Source of the DNA: Rana temporaria
Lineage: Eukaryota > Chordata > Amphibia > Anura > Ranidae
Assembly: GCF_905171775.1 (NCBI RefSeq)
Contig: NC_053490.1
Span: 518,967,316 to 519,031,315 of the forward strand
Direction of reading: 5' to 3'
DNA length: 64,000 nt
Part shown: positions 1-12,064 of the stretch, piece by piece
Position numbering within the stretch: position 1 is the first letter of the stretch
Layout: each line of letters starts with the position of its first letter
Notes under the pieces: model-generated
What the model was told of the DNA's origin: nothing
The model's input: only the letters and a program-made list of their open reading frames with translations
The model's database searches: none
Made by a program: the position numbers and the translations under genes

Positions 1-8
1 TATTACCG

Positions 9-11
<3 letters not shown>

Positions 12-74
<63 letters not shown>
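12..74. repeat. (AT)n microsatellite
   Basis: An uninterrupted run of alternating A and T lies directly beside the TA target site of the Tc1-like MITE that follows. Confidence 0.95.
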
Positions 75-537
75 CAGTATCTCACAAAAGTTAGTACACC
101 CCTCACATTTGTGTAAATATTTTCTTCTATCTTTTCATGTGACAACACTGAAGAAATGACACTTTGCTACAATGTTGTGTAGTGAGTGTACAGCTTGTAT
201 AACATTGTAAATTTGCTGTCCCCTCAAAATAACTCAACGCACAGCCAACAATGTCTAAACCGCTGGCAACAAAAGTGAATACACCCCTAAGTGAAAATGT
301 CCAGATTGGGCCCACCCTCACTTGGGGGTGTACTCACTTTTGTTGCCAGTGGTTTAGACATTAATGGCTGCGTGTTGAGTTATTTTGAGGGGGCAGAACA
401 TTTACACTGTTATACAAGCTGTACACTCACTACACAACATTGTAGCAAAGTGTAATTCCTTCAGTGTTGTCACATGAAAAGATAGAAGAAAATATTTACA
501 AAAATGTCAGGGGTATACTTACTTTTGTGAGATACTG
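75..537. mobile_element. Tc1-like MITE
   Basis: The ends are inverted repeats (CAGTATCTCACAAAAGT at the left, its complement at the right) flanked by TA on both sides (73-74 and 538-539), the Tc1/mariner target duplication. The interior is largely palindromic and has no transposase frame, so this is a non-autonomous derivative. Small antisense frames here are not genes. Confidence 0.85.
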
Positions 538-544
538 TATATAT

Positions 545-776
545 AATGGTGGTCACACAAAATGCTCAATAGGGTTTAGGTCTGGAGACATGCTTGGCCA
601 GTCCATCACCTTTACCCTCAGCTTCTTTAGCAAGGCAGTGGTCATCTTGGAGGTGTGTTTGGCTTCGTTATCATGTTGGAATACTGCCCTGCGGCCCAGA
701 AGGGAGGGGATCATGCTCTGCTTCAGTATGTCACAGTACATGTTGGCATTCATGGTTCCCTCAATGATCTGTATCA
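545..776 (-). pseudogene. Tc1-like transposase fragment (C-terminal half)
   Basis: Read on the minus strand, this stretch encodes a Tc1/mariner DDE transposase piece. It has the FQHDNEAKHTS block around the second catalytic Asp and the SPDLNPIEH block carrying the third catalytic acidic residue. The N-terminal DNA-binding part and first Asp are absent and the frame runs out into a minisatellite at about 777, so it is a dead remnant lying immediately beside the Tc1 MITE. Confidence 0.85.
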
Positions 777-1552
777 TTGGTGTCATTGGGAGGAATTGTG
801 CGCCATGGTTGGTGTCATTGGAAGGAATTGTGCCCCTTCGTTGGTGTCATTGGGACCCATCATTGGGAGGAATTGTACCCTTTTGTTGGTGTCATTGGGA
901 CCCATCATTGGGAGGAATTGTGCCTCATGGTTGGTGTCATCGGGAGGAATTGTGCCCCTTCGTTGGTGTCATCGGTAGGAATTGTGCCCCATGGCTGGTG
1001 TCATTGGGAGGAATTGTGCCCCTTCGTTGGTGTCATTGGGACCTATCATTGGGAGGAATTGTACCCCTTTGTTGGTGTCATTGGGACCCATCATTGGGAG
1101 GAATTGTGCCCCATGGTAGGTGTCATCGGGAGGAATTGTGCCCCTTCGTTGGTGTAAGTGGGAGGAATTGTGCCACATGGTTGGTGTCATCGGTAGGAAT
1201 TGTGCCCCATGGCTGGTGTCATTGGGAAAAATTGTGCCCCTTCGTTGGTGTCATTGGGACCCATCATTGGGAGGAATTGTGCCTCATGGTTGGTGTCATT
1301 GGGAGGAATTGTGCCCCTTCTTTGGTGTCATTGGGACCCATCATTGGTATCATTGGGAGGAATTGTACCCCTTTGTTGGTGTCAGTGGGAGTTATTGTGC
1401 CCCATGGCTGGTGTCATTGGGAGTAATTGTGCCCCATTGTTGGTGTCATTGGGGGAATTATGTTCCATTGTTGGTATCAGTGGATGAAAATAGTGCCCAA
1501 AGGGCCAGATAAAAACAAGCAAAGGGCCGCAGTTTGGAGACCACTGCTCTAG
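777..1552. mobile_element. hAT-like repeat end with internal minisatellite
   Basis: From 777 to about 1495 a unit of about 32 bp (core GTGTCATTGGGAGGAATTG) repeats, with some copies extended by a 15-bp GGGACCCATCATT variant. The segment ends at 1500-1552 in a hAT-like terminus containing GGGCCGCAGTTTGGAGACC and CACTG. Long frames on both strands follow the repeat period and are not genes. Confidence 0.75.
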
Positions 1553-1749
1553 CAGATACGAGGAGTGTGAGTAACTGATGAATTTGCCATTTTGAAATAC
1601 CATTATATAATTAAAAACCATAAGTGCCAAATCGCGCCATGCCCAGGAATGACACTTTATATGGCTCCATCAATTTCCCTAATGGACTGATAAGTGGTTG
1701 ATAAGATGGCCTGGGTTGAAGCTCATGGCAAACTCAAGGATGTAAACAA

Positions 1750-2222
1750 GTCATAAAGTTAAATATTTTATTGCAGGTCTACCTAGGAATGAAGAGTGCG
1801 GGGTTAATTATCACACAACCATCTCATGTCACAGTTAGTAGATAATCAGTAACCTGCGAACTCCAAGATGAAAGGAAACGGGTCACAAAGTGCAGTACCT
1901 GTGAGATTAGGCTGTGATGGAAGCATTCCTTTTCCAACTCCCAAGGTACTTCATGCCAGCTTTGTGGCAGAGATGTTGCCCCTTCCTGAATCCTGCCCAC
2001 CCTAGAACTAGAAGGTGGCACCACACGTTAGTTAGCGGCTGCCTCCATCAGAGCCTAATCGCACCGGTGATTCGTTTCATGGAAGTATCCAGTTCAATTA
2101 TCAGAGTATCACAATTTCCACAGAATGGGATCGGCTGAAGTGTCTCATCCCACGTTCCAGTCTTTATAATTTAATCCACGTGCCGGAAAACTTGGCCAAA
2201 GAGTGATGGTGGTCCCCTCAGC
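1750..2222 (-). other. pdzk1: pdzk1 3' UTR (predicted)
   Basis: This is the sequence downstream of the pdzk1 stop codon up to about 20 bp past the first clear polyadenylation signal. It shows no recognisable transposon, unlike the DNA on either side. The exact cleavage site is inferred, not seen. Confidence 0.5.
1767..1772 (-). terminator. Polyadenylation signal AATAAA
   Basis: AATAAA on the minus strand lies about 450 nt after the pdzk1 stop. It is the only canonical hexamer I noticed between the stop codon and the hAT-like repeat at 1552. Confidence 0.5.
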
Positions 2223-2285
2223 TTACAGTGCCGTGTCATCATCGTCCTTTGGTTGTTCTTTCACCTCTTCCTTTGTCTGATTATC
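2223..2285 (-). CDS. pdzk1: pdzk1 coding exon 8 (C-terminus)
   Basis: The acceptor TTCACCTTCTCCAG precedes 20 codons and a TAA. The peptide is highly charged ([16 protein letters not shown]) and ends in T-A-L, a class I PDZ ligand (S/T-x-hydrophobic). PDZK1 tails typically carry such a ligand, which can bind other PDZ proteins or the protein's own domains. It lies 6.6 kb from exon 7 and is too short to stand out as an open frame; it was placed by splice site, phase 0 and tail chemistry. Confidence 0.85.
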   Translation of the reverse strand, partial: DNQTKEEVKEQPKDDDDTAL

Positions 2286-5200
2286 CTGGAGAAGGTGAAA
2301 ATACAGTTATTTGGGGGGTAATTCTTCCTAGAGATGGGGCATGGATGGTTAAAAGAGGAGTATGGACTTTAAAATACAAATTATAGTATTGCTTCCTATC
2401 CCTGTTGAGGAGAAACGCAGCGTCGGGCGGAGCAAATATTATCTGACGTCACCACGCCCCAGCTGATCGGCCAGAGCCGCTGCTGGGAGTTTTATCCCGT
2501 TTTAAAACTGTTCTGCTTAAATTAATAATTTAATAATTTTAAATCGATGTCAGTAAACCTGCTTTTTCAATAAAGGGGTTTTGGAATACCCAAATTTTAC
2601 TGCACCATGAAGCTTTTTTTGCTCTTCCTCTAACATATCCCTACCCCATGCTGCCCCATTGGAAGCTGAGATTGCCTGGAATAGGATCCATCCCAGCCCC
2701 GGGAAGCTTGAAGGAAGACAGACACGCTAGCACACCAGTGCTCAGCCAAAGAGGATCCCTGTGAGTGATCCCTGGTTTTGATGAGCCCATAAGACCTCCG
2801 TAATAGAGGTCCATCAAATCTGGTAAGCGCCACCTCTGTCTGAATATATATCAACGGCTGAAAATCATATGAATAACATTGTTGGATGAATATATCTTGT
2901 GATTACATCTAATCAATATCATCTGCAGTGGACACTTTGGGCCAGATTCTCAGTCAGCGGTGTATCTTTGCCCGGGCGTAACGTATCTGATTTACGTTAC
3001 ACCTCCGCAACTTAGACGGGCAAGTGCTGTATTCTCAAAGCACTTGCTCTGTAAGTTGCGGCGGCATAGCGTAAATCGGCCGGCGTAAGCCCGCCTAATT
3101 CAAATTTGGATCAGGGGGGCGTGTTTTATTTAAAACTACTGTGACCCGACGTGATTGACGTTTTTGCGGAACGCCGCATGCGCCGTCCGTGGAATTTCCC
3201 AGTGTGCATTGCTCCAAAGTACGCCGCAAGGACGTCATTGGTTTCGACGTGAACGTAAATGATGACCAGCCCCATTCACGGACGACTTACGCAAACGACG
3301 CAACTTTTTCGAATTTCGACGCGGGAACGATGGCCATACTTAACATTGGTACGCCGCACTTATGCCTCATATAGCAGGGGCAACTATACGCCGGGAAAAG
3401 CCTAACGTAAACGTCGTAACTTTACTGCGTCAGCCGCGCGTACATTTGGGAATTCGCGTATCTAGGTAATTTGCATACTCGACGCGGAATTCGACGGAAG
3501 CGCCACCTAGCGATCAACAAATAAATTCAGTTAAGACCCGACGGCGTAAGAGACTTACGCCTGTCGGATCTAATGGATATCTATGCGTAACTGATTCTAA
3601 GAATCAGGCGCATAGATACGACGGGTCGGATTAGAACTTACGACGGAGTACATGGCGCTGCTCCGTCAGAAGTCCTTTCAGAATCTGGCCCTTTCTTTAT
3701 ATTATTTCACTTGCTTTTTTCACCCGTGGGATGCACCTAAGTGTTACACTTATTTGCACACGGTTCCCCCTTTTTTTCATAATAGGACACTTTGTTTGTT
3801 TTTGTTTTTTTTTATGTTGGTTGCGCATTTTTTACCTATTTTTGACACTTTAAAATACAAAACCTACATACTTACCTAGGTGGGTTCACCATTGACCCGA
3901 TGCTGCATCTGTCTACCGCAGGGGTGTCCAAACTTTTTTCAAAGAGGGCCAGATTTGATGAAGTGAACGTGTGAGGGCCGACTGTTTTTCCTGACATTAA
4001 AATTCGGTCTACAGTCGTAGGCAAAAGTTTAGGAACCCCTGACAATTTCCATGATTATCATTTATAAATATTTGGGTGTTTGGATCAGCAATTTCATTTT
4101 GATCTATCAAATAACGGAAGGACACGGTAATATTTCAGTAGTGAAATGAGGTTTATTGGATTAACAGAAAATGCGCAATATGCATCAAAACGTGGGCACC
4201 CCAACAGAAAAATCACATCAATATTTAGTAGAGCAGAAATAACAGCCTCTAGACCAGTGGCGGTCCGTCTATAGAGGGCGCTGGAGTGCCGCCCCCTCTG
4301 GCTCCGCAGCGCCACTGAAATAACATACATTCATGCATTGCATGTTATTGTTGCCAGCTGCCGCTGGTCTATTCAGAGATGGCCGGAACTTGAGTGCCGA
4401 CCACCTGAATAACGGCAGCTGGTTGACTGTGTGGAAGTGCCTATGAGAGCCAGCGGCTCTGATAGGCTTTCCGAGTACAGCCCTCGTCTCCCGGATGCTT
4501 ATCCTCGGAGCGTACGAGGGGTGCGTTCCTTGGATAAGACTGACGGCCGTCTCAGCCAATCAGGTTCACCGATTCTGGTTATCGGTAACCTGATTGGCTG
4601 AAGCGTCACCAAGGCGGGAGAAGACATAGAGGGACATGGAAGGAGAAAGGTAAGTGCATTTTACAGGGCACAGTGGCGACAAAGGGCGCAGTGGCATCAA
4701 TGGGCACAGTGGCATCAATGGGCACAGTGGCGACAAAGGGCACAGTGGCATAAATTATGGGCACAGTCGCATAAATTATGGGCACAGTGGTGACAATGGG
4801 CACAGTGGCAACAATTAAAGGGCACAGTGACATGCACAGTGGCAACAATGGGCACAGTGGTGACAGTTAAAGGGCACAGTGGTGACAATTGGCACAGTGG
4901 CGACAATTAAGGGGCACAGTGGCTGCGTTTGATGGCATGGCACAGTGGTGACAATTGATGGCACAGTGGCTGAATTTGATGGGCACAGTGAGGCTGCAAA
5001 TTTTTTTTTTTCATTTGCGCCCCCCAAAAAATTTTGAGCACCAGCCGCCACTGTTCTAGACACTTCCTATAGCCTGTAATGAGTGTCTGGATTCTGGATG
5101 AATTTATTTTGGACCATTCCTCCTTACAGAACATCTCCAGTTCAGTTGGGTTTGATGGTCGCCGAGCATGGACAGCCCGCTTCAAATCACCCCACAGATG

Positions 5201-8200
5201 TTCAGTGATATTCAGGTCTGGGGACTGGGAGGGCCATTGCAGAACATTGTACTTGTTCCTCTCCATAAATGCCGAGTAGATTTTGAGCCGTGTTTTGGGT
5301 CGTTGTCTTGTTGAAATATCCAACCCCGATGTAACTTCAACTTTTTGACTGATTCCTCAACATTATTCTCAAGATTCTGCTGATATTGAGTGGATATGAA
5401 GTTCAAGGCTTAATGAGCCCACCAAACCAATTGTGTGTTCCAATTAATCAGTGCTAAGTAGTTACAGGTATTCAAATCAACAAAATGACAAGGGTGCCCA
5501 AATGTATGCACTAATTTTGTTTTGATGCATATTGCGCATTTTCTGTTAATCCAATAAACCTCATTTCACTACTAAGGCTGCTTTCACATTGGGCAGCGGA
5601 GGTGCGGTGACGGTATAGCCGCTATACCGTCGTATTTACCGCGATATTTGGGCGATAGCGGTGAGGTTTTAACCCCTGCTAGCGGCCGAAAAAGGGTTAA
5701 TACCTCTGCAGAGGCGCATTGCGGGCGGTATTACCGCGGTTTCCCATTGATTTCAATGGGAAGGCGCAGTATAGGAGCGGTAAACACCCTGCTCCAAAGA
5801 TGCAGCTAGCAGGACTTTTGGAGTGGTCCTTCTAGCGCCCCGCTTCAGTGTGAAAGCCTTCGGGCTTTCACATTGAAGCCTGCAGGGCAAGATTTTTTCA
5901 TGCGGTATAGCAGCGCTATTTTTAGCGCTGTACCGCATGAAAAACGCCTTAATGTGAAAGGGGCCTAAAATATTACTGTGACCTTCAGTTATCTGATAAA
6001 TCAAAATGAAATTGCTGATCCAAACACCCAAATATTTATAAATGATAATCTTGGAAATTGTCAGGGGTTCCTAAACTTTTGCCTACGACTGTAAGTGTGT
6101 TCGTCCAAGCACTAATACACTGCCCAGCAAGAATTCTCTTGTGTGTGTGTGGTGAAGAGATGAGCTCAGGTGTGTTATTTGGATATACCGTATTTATCGG
6201 CGTATAACACGCACCTTCACTTTCAAGAAGTTTCAAGATTTTTTTTTTTTTTAAATAAAGAACTGTGAAGCAAAATAAGGCTCAGTGCCTATCTGCAGCC
6301 TCGCCATTGCCATGAATACAGCCCCCCATTACCATGAATGCAGCCCCCCATTGCCATGAAAGCAGACTCAAAATTGCCATGAATGCAGCCCCCCATTGCC
6401 ATGAAAGCAGACTCACCATTGCCATGAATACAGCCACACCATTGCCGTGAATGCAGACTCACCATTGCCATGAATGCATACTCATCATTGCCATGAATGC
6501 AGCCCCCATTGCCATGAATTCAGCAGCCCCCCCCCATTGCCATGAATGCAGCCGCCCACCCCCCCATTGCCATGAATGCAGCCCCCCATTGCCATGAATG
6601 CAGACTCACCATTGACATGAATGCAGCCTCACCATTGCCATCAGTGCAGCCTGATCGATGCCCATCTGCAGCCTCAAAGGGGGCATGACGAGCTCTGACA
6701 GATTACATACAAGAGAATCTTCAGTTTTCTCGGCAGCCTCTTTAATACAAAGTCCCAACTCCTATGATAGACAGAACAGTCGTCCAATGGCAGCCCAGGA
6801 GACGGGACTTCCTATTACAGAGGCCACCAAGAAAACAGGAAATTCTCCTGTATGTAATCTATCAGCACTCGTCCCACCACCTCCCCGTCACCTCCAAGGC
6901 ACTGATAAATACAGTATATATATTTTGTGGCCCCCGCAGTGCTCAGGGATTCATTGGGGGGCACAAAAGATATATATGTCCAAATCACCAGTGGAGCTGT
7001 TTGAAACCTGACATGTGTCAGGTGACCTGGACATTCCTGGTCTACCGCTATCGTGTTTCCCCCGGGTCTTATATTAACTTTGGCAAAAAAAGACACAGTA
7101 GGGCTTATTTTCAGGGTAGGTCTTACTATGTAATGTGATGTCTTCTCTCCCCCTCTCCCTCCCTGCCTGCCAGGAATCCCCAGTGTGAACGGAGTTAAAA
7201 TGCTTGTAAACTCCTATAATCCACTCTATTACAGTATTATATAATGTACAATGTGTGTGTTTCTGTAGAATAATTGTGTCAAATACCTTCGTTATAGCTC
7301 TGCGCTTCTATGACCCGCCGGAGCTCTCTTCCCAGCAATTATATTACAGAAACACACACATTGTACATAATATACTACTGTAATAGAGGGGATAATAGGA
7401 TTTTACAAGAATTTTAAACTAGGGCTTATTTTTGGGGTAGGGCTTATAGTTAGGTGGAAAAAGTCCATCTAGTTCAACCATATATTGCAGTTCTTCTGAA
7501 AAATAATGCTAGGTCTTATTTTCGGGGGAGGTCTTATTTTCGGGGAAACACAGTACCTCTAAAACTGGGTTCACACTTTGAGAAGATCGGAAGTATAATT
7601 CTGTACGAGGCATAATTGTTCTATATTCGAATAGTATGTACACAACTTTCCACATCTGATTCAGACTTTCCAAAGGAAAAATTCTGGATGGACAAAGGAC
7701 AATATTTTCCTCGTACATGAACAGAACTAACGATTTTCATTAAATGTGTACTGTTTTTCGTAAGATAAAATTCAGATGCAAAATACTGTGCATGCTACGT
7801 ATGACCCGGAAGAACCTGAAGAATATAAGCATAATAATCATATGCATGACAGCAGGGCCAGGATGGGAGGGGGGCAGAAGGGGTGGCTTCGCCTAGAGCT
7901 GGCATCATGTGTGGTTTGGGGGGGCGCAGTGCAGAGAGTTCCTGCCACTACAAATTGACGTGAGTAGTGACAGCAGCATCACTACTCCTTTCAGCTCAGC
8001 CTGGGATGTCACTAGGTGAATCCAGAGAGCAGACAAGACCTGGAAGGAGATGCTCGCAAAGTCTCGCTAAAGTCGCACACATTTCAGGTCGCGGCAGTGT
8101 GAACCGAGCCCTATCATGAAGTCCAGTGAACTGTTGGCTCCAGTAGGGAGCAGTGTGATGCACATTTCTTTTTTTTTTTACTTCATTTGAGGTGTACACT

Positions 8201-11200
8201 ACATTCATGTCACTACACAGCAATATGGTGCATCAAGTGGTACATCACGCTACTATTCGGTTACATGCAGTGCCGTTTTGTTTACTAATATACTATGTTT
8301 CTATCTTTAGTGGCATATTGTTGCTTTAGAAGTCGCCTGAGGAAGGGAATCATTGGCAAAACATGTTGAGCTGCATTTACTGCATATTTAGAAGCCTCCT
8401 GAGGAAGCTAATCATTGGTGAAACATGTTGAGCTGCATTTACTGGACATTTAGAGGTCTCCTGAGGAAGCTAATTATTGGCAAAACATGTTGAGCTGCAT
8501 TTAGTGCATATTTAGAAGATTCATGAGGAAGCTAATTATTGGCAAAACATGTTGAGGTGAATTTACTGCATCCATACTATGACCGCATGGATTTTATGTG
8601 ATGATTTTGATCAATATTATAATAAATTATCTTTAACATTTATATATTATAATAAAATATCTTTAACATTTATATATTATAATAAAATATCTTTTATATA
8701 AAAAAATATTTGGTAATGTTAATTATGGCACCCTAAAAATCCCACTGCTCTTTTTTTTAAATACAATTCTTGTAATAGGTATTGTCTAATTTCAACAAGT
8801 TCAAAATGTGTTCCCTATTGGTCACAAAGGAAGGTGATCATCTGTTGGTGTTTTCAATAAATTAAACTTTAGGACATTGACTTACCAGTTCAATAGGTTC
8901 AGGAGCTGATCTTGCTTTGCTTGGAGGTGTCTTTTGGCCTTCATCAGGTGTGTTTTTAGTTTTGTCGTCAGGTGTGGGTTTTTTTTCGTCGTCAGGTGTG
9001 TTTTTAGTTTTGTCGTCAGGTGTGGGTTTTTTTTCGTCGTCAGGTGTGTTTTTAGTTTTGTCGTCAGGTGTGGGTTTAGTTTTGTCTTCAGGTGTGGGTT
9101 TAGTTTTGTCGTCAGGTGTGGGTTTCGTTTTGTCGTCAGGTGTGGGTTTCGTTTTGTCGTCAGGTGTGGGTTTCGTTTTGTCGTCAGGTGTAGGTTTCGT
9201 TTTGTCGTCAGGTGTAGGTTTAGTGTTGTTGTCAGGTGTAGGTTTAGTGTTGTTGTCAGGTGTGGGTTTTTTTTTGTCGTCAGGTGTGTTTTTATTTTCG
9301 GGCAGAGGGTCTGCCAAGGATGCTGTGATCTGGATCTTCTGGGATTTGTAGTATTCGCTGCCTTCTTTGGAAACCACCAGAAGTGTAACGGACCGTCCTG
9401 CATTTTTGATTCTCATTATGACATCATCATAGCTTTCCTTCTCTACGTTGACGCCATTCACTTCCACCAACACGTCATCTTCTTTAATTCCCGCCTTGTC
9501 TCCTGGGCCACCCGGCAACACCTAACAAAGTCAATAGTTAGATTGGTCAAAAAGCCAAACCATTTTCCTTAAAGCGGGGGTTCACCCTTAGAGGGCACTT
9601 TTTCCCCTTAGATTCCTGCTCGTTTTCTCTAGGGGAATCGGCTATTTGTATTAAAATATGTGCAGTACTTACCCGTTTTCGAGCTGCATCTTCTTCCGTC
9701 GCTTCCGGGTATGGGCTTCGGGAATGGGCGTTCCTTCTTGATTGACAGTCTTCCGAGAGGCTTCCGACGGTCGCATCCATCGCGTCACGATTTTCCGAAA
9801 GAAGCCGAACGTCGGTGCGCAGGCGCAGTATAGAGCCGCACCGATGTTCGGCTTCTTTCGGCTACGAGTGACGCGATGGATGCGACCGTCGGAAGGCTCT
9901 CGGAAGAATGTCAATCAAGAAGGAACGCCCGCTCCCGAAGACCCATACCCGGAAGCGACGGAAGAAGATGCAGCTCGAAAACGGGTAAGTACGGCTCATA
10001 TTTTAATACAAATAGCCGATTCCCCTAGACCGAACGAGCAGGAATCTAGGGGAAGAAAAATTTTTTTTTTAGAAATGGGTGAACTCCCGCTTTAAGGTTA
10101 AAAACCAACCACAATGTTTTATTTAGTTTTGGATAGAGTGTTATGCTTTTTTATTGCTCTCTGATTTCCTCACTTCTTGGCAGCACAGGGCCAACAAAAA
10201 ATATGTTTTTAGTAGAGGGTGGGGAGGTATTTCTGTTCTTGCCTTCCTGTCACAGAGACAATGGAAATCTCAATTTTTTTTTCTACAAACACATCAAGCA
10301 TTTTACCAATGAGGGCTCACAAATATAAGGGAGCATAAGCTTCACTGGTTGGAGAGCTAAAGGTCTAAATCAGCAGGGGACATCTCAGGCCTCTGCAGCG
10401 AGACCACTGCTTCCCCACAGAGGGCAATGGCCCTTCTCTACAGCATAGTGGCAGGGGACATGCTTTTCTACTCAGGCTGTGGCTGCTTTCTAAAGAAAGA
10501 TGAACTGTAAGGCCTCTTTCACACGGAGCGGACCGTTTTTGTGTCCGCTCCGTGTGTGTCCGTCGGCTCAGCAGGGATCATCCGTAATCCCTGCTGAGCT
10601 GTCGGCGGACAGAGCGGTCCCCGCACACTGTGCAGAGACCGCCCTGTCTTTCCTCCGCTCTACCCTATGGGGAATCGGATGAAGACGGACCGTCTGTCCG
10701 TATTCATTTGATCCGTTCCCGCCGGACGGAAGAAAAATAGGGTTTTCTCCCGTCCGAAAAACCGGATCCCGACGGACGCGGATGGTTGCGGACGTTAGCG
10801 GATGCTCCATCCGCTAACGGACGCGATCCCATAGGGATGCATTACAAGTCTGTAATCGGACTTGTAATAAACGGACGAACGGTCCGTCAATGTGAAAGGG
10901 GCCTAAGACTTTGCACACCTTTTGCTTTGATGCACCTGGAATGTATTTAGGTGATTTCAACTTAAAGTTAAAGTGGTTTATGAAGGCAGAAGGTTTTTGC
11001 ATGCAGCCGGCTCCCTCAACCCCCCTAATACTTACCTGAGCCCCATCTCAATCCAGCAATGTTGCACGAGAGTCTCAACTGTCCAAGGACTCTCCCTCCG
11101 GGTTGGCTGAGACGAGACATTGGCTCCCGCTGCTGTCAATCAAAGTCAGTGAGCCAATGAGGAGAGAGGGGGGCAGGGCTGAGCTGTGGCTCCAAGCCTC

Positions 11201-12006
11201 AATGGACACACAAAGCAGTGGCTCAGCTCAGGTGACCCCATAGCATGCTGCTTTCTGTCGGGGGACTCGGCAGGAGGGAGGGGCCAGGAGCACCGGTGGG
11301 GGAACCAAGAAGAGGAGGATCTGGGCTGCTCTGTGCAAAACTATTACACAGAGCAGGTAAGTATAGCATGTTTGTTATTAACAAAAAAAACTGCCCGAGA
11401 TGGTTTCCAGGGTGAACCTTTGGCCACTCAGCATATTTTGAGCATTTTTTCAAGCATTCAGAAAGACCCTCAGATTGTCTCTGAAGGCTTATTAAGCACT
11501 TATTGAAACTTTAGAGCACAGGTGTCAAACACAAGGCCTGTGGGCCGAATCCAGCCCTTCACAGTTTAAAGCGAGTGTAAACTGCAAAAAAAAAAAAAAA
11601 AATGGGCTCCTGCAGGATAATAACATTATGTGCTAGTATGCATCAAAGCCCCCTCAGCGGTGCGCTTTCAAGACTCTCTGGCACTTCCATATTGACTCAG
11701 TCTTCCTTCCGGGTTCGGGGGCTTCGTCTGTTTGACTGGCCGAGCTGTGATGACATCTCTCCCACACATGCACGCAAGAGTCCTGGTCGCCGTGCAGTGC
11801 ACATGCACCGGTGACGTTCCCAGCTGCCACAATAGTAAATATCTCCTGAACAGTGCACGTTTATAAAATATTTACTCTACCTACAGGTAAGCCTTGTTAT
11901 AGGCCAGTGGCGTCACTAGGGGGTGGCTACTGGGGCTATAGCCTCGAATATGGGGCCCATAGCCATGAGTCTGTTACCTAGGGTTGGGTCTGGGTTCCAT
12001 CTGTGT

Positions 12007-12064
<58 letters not shown>

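Larger units (their letters stand above)
4012..6091 (-). mobile_element. Tc1-like transposon, decayed, with nested insertions
   Basis: Long inverted repeats (left 4012-4205, right 5520-5574 and 5968-6091) are flanked by TA (4010-4011, 6092-6093). The minus strand carries transposase pieces: [11 protein letters not shown] around 5300 with the second catalytic Asp, and [12 protein letters not shown] around 5190 with the third acidic residue, in two different frames, so there is a frameshift. The 3' end of the coding part is split by a hAT element (4255-5053); reading across it the frame continues from ...YRKCLE to AVISALLN. A second MITE (5575-5967) sits in the right inverted repeat. Confidence 0.9.
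2286..8885 (-). other. pdzk1: pdzk1 intron 7
   Basis: This 6.6-kb intron separates the octapeptide-repeat exon from the C-terminal exon. It contains, in order along the plus strand, a 3-bp-TSD MITE, a hAT-like fragment, a Tc1 element with nested insertions, three MITEs and a 62-bp tandem repeat, listed separately. I see no further coding exon in it. Confidence 0.7.

Noticed and set aside
464..1512. 320-codon plus-strand frame and relatives
   Set aside because: Runs from Tc1 debris into a minisatellite; peptide repeats mirror the DNA unit.
8882..9572. Other-frame and plus-strand frames over pdzk1 exon 7
   Set aside because: Shadows of the 24-bp coding repeat; only the frame with PDZ4 homology and matching splice phases is real.
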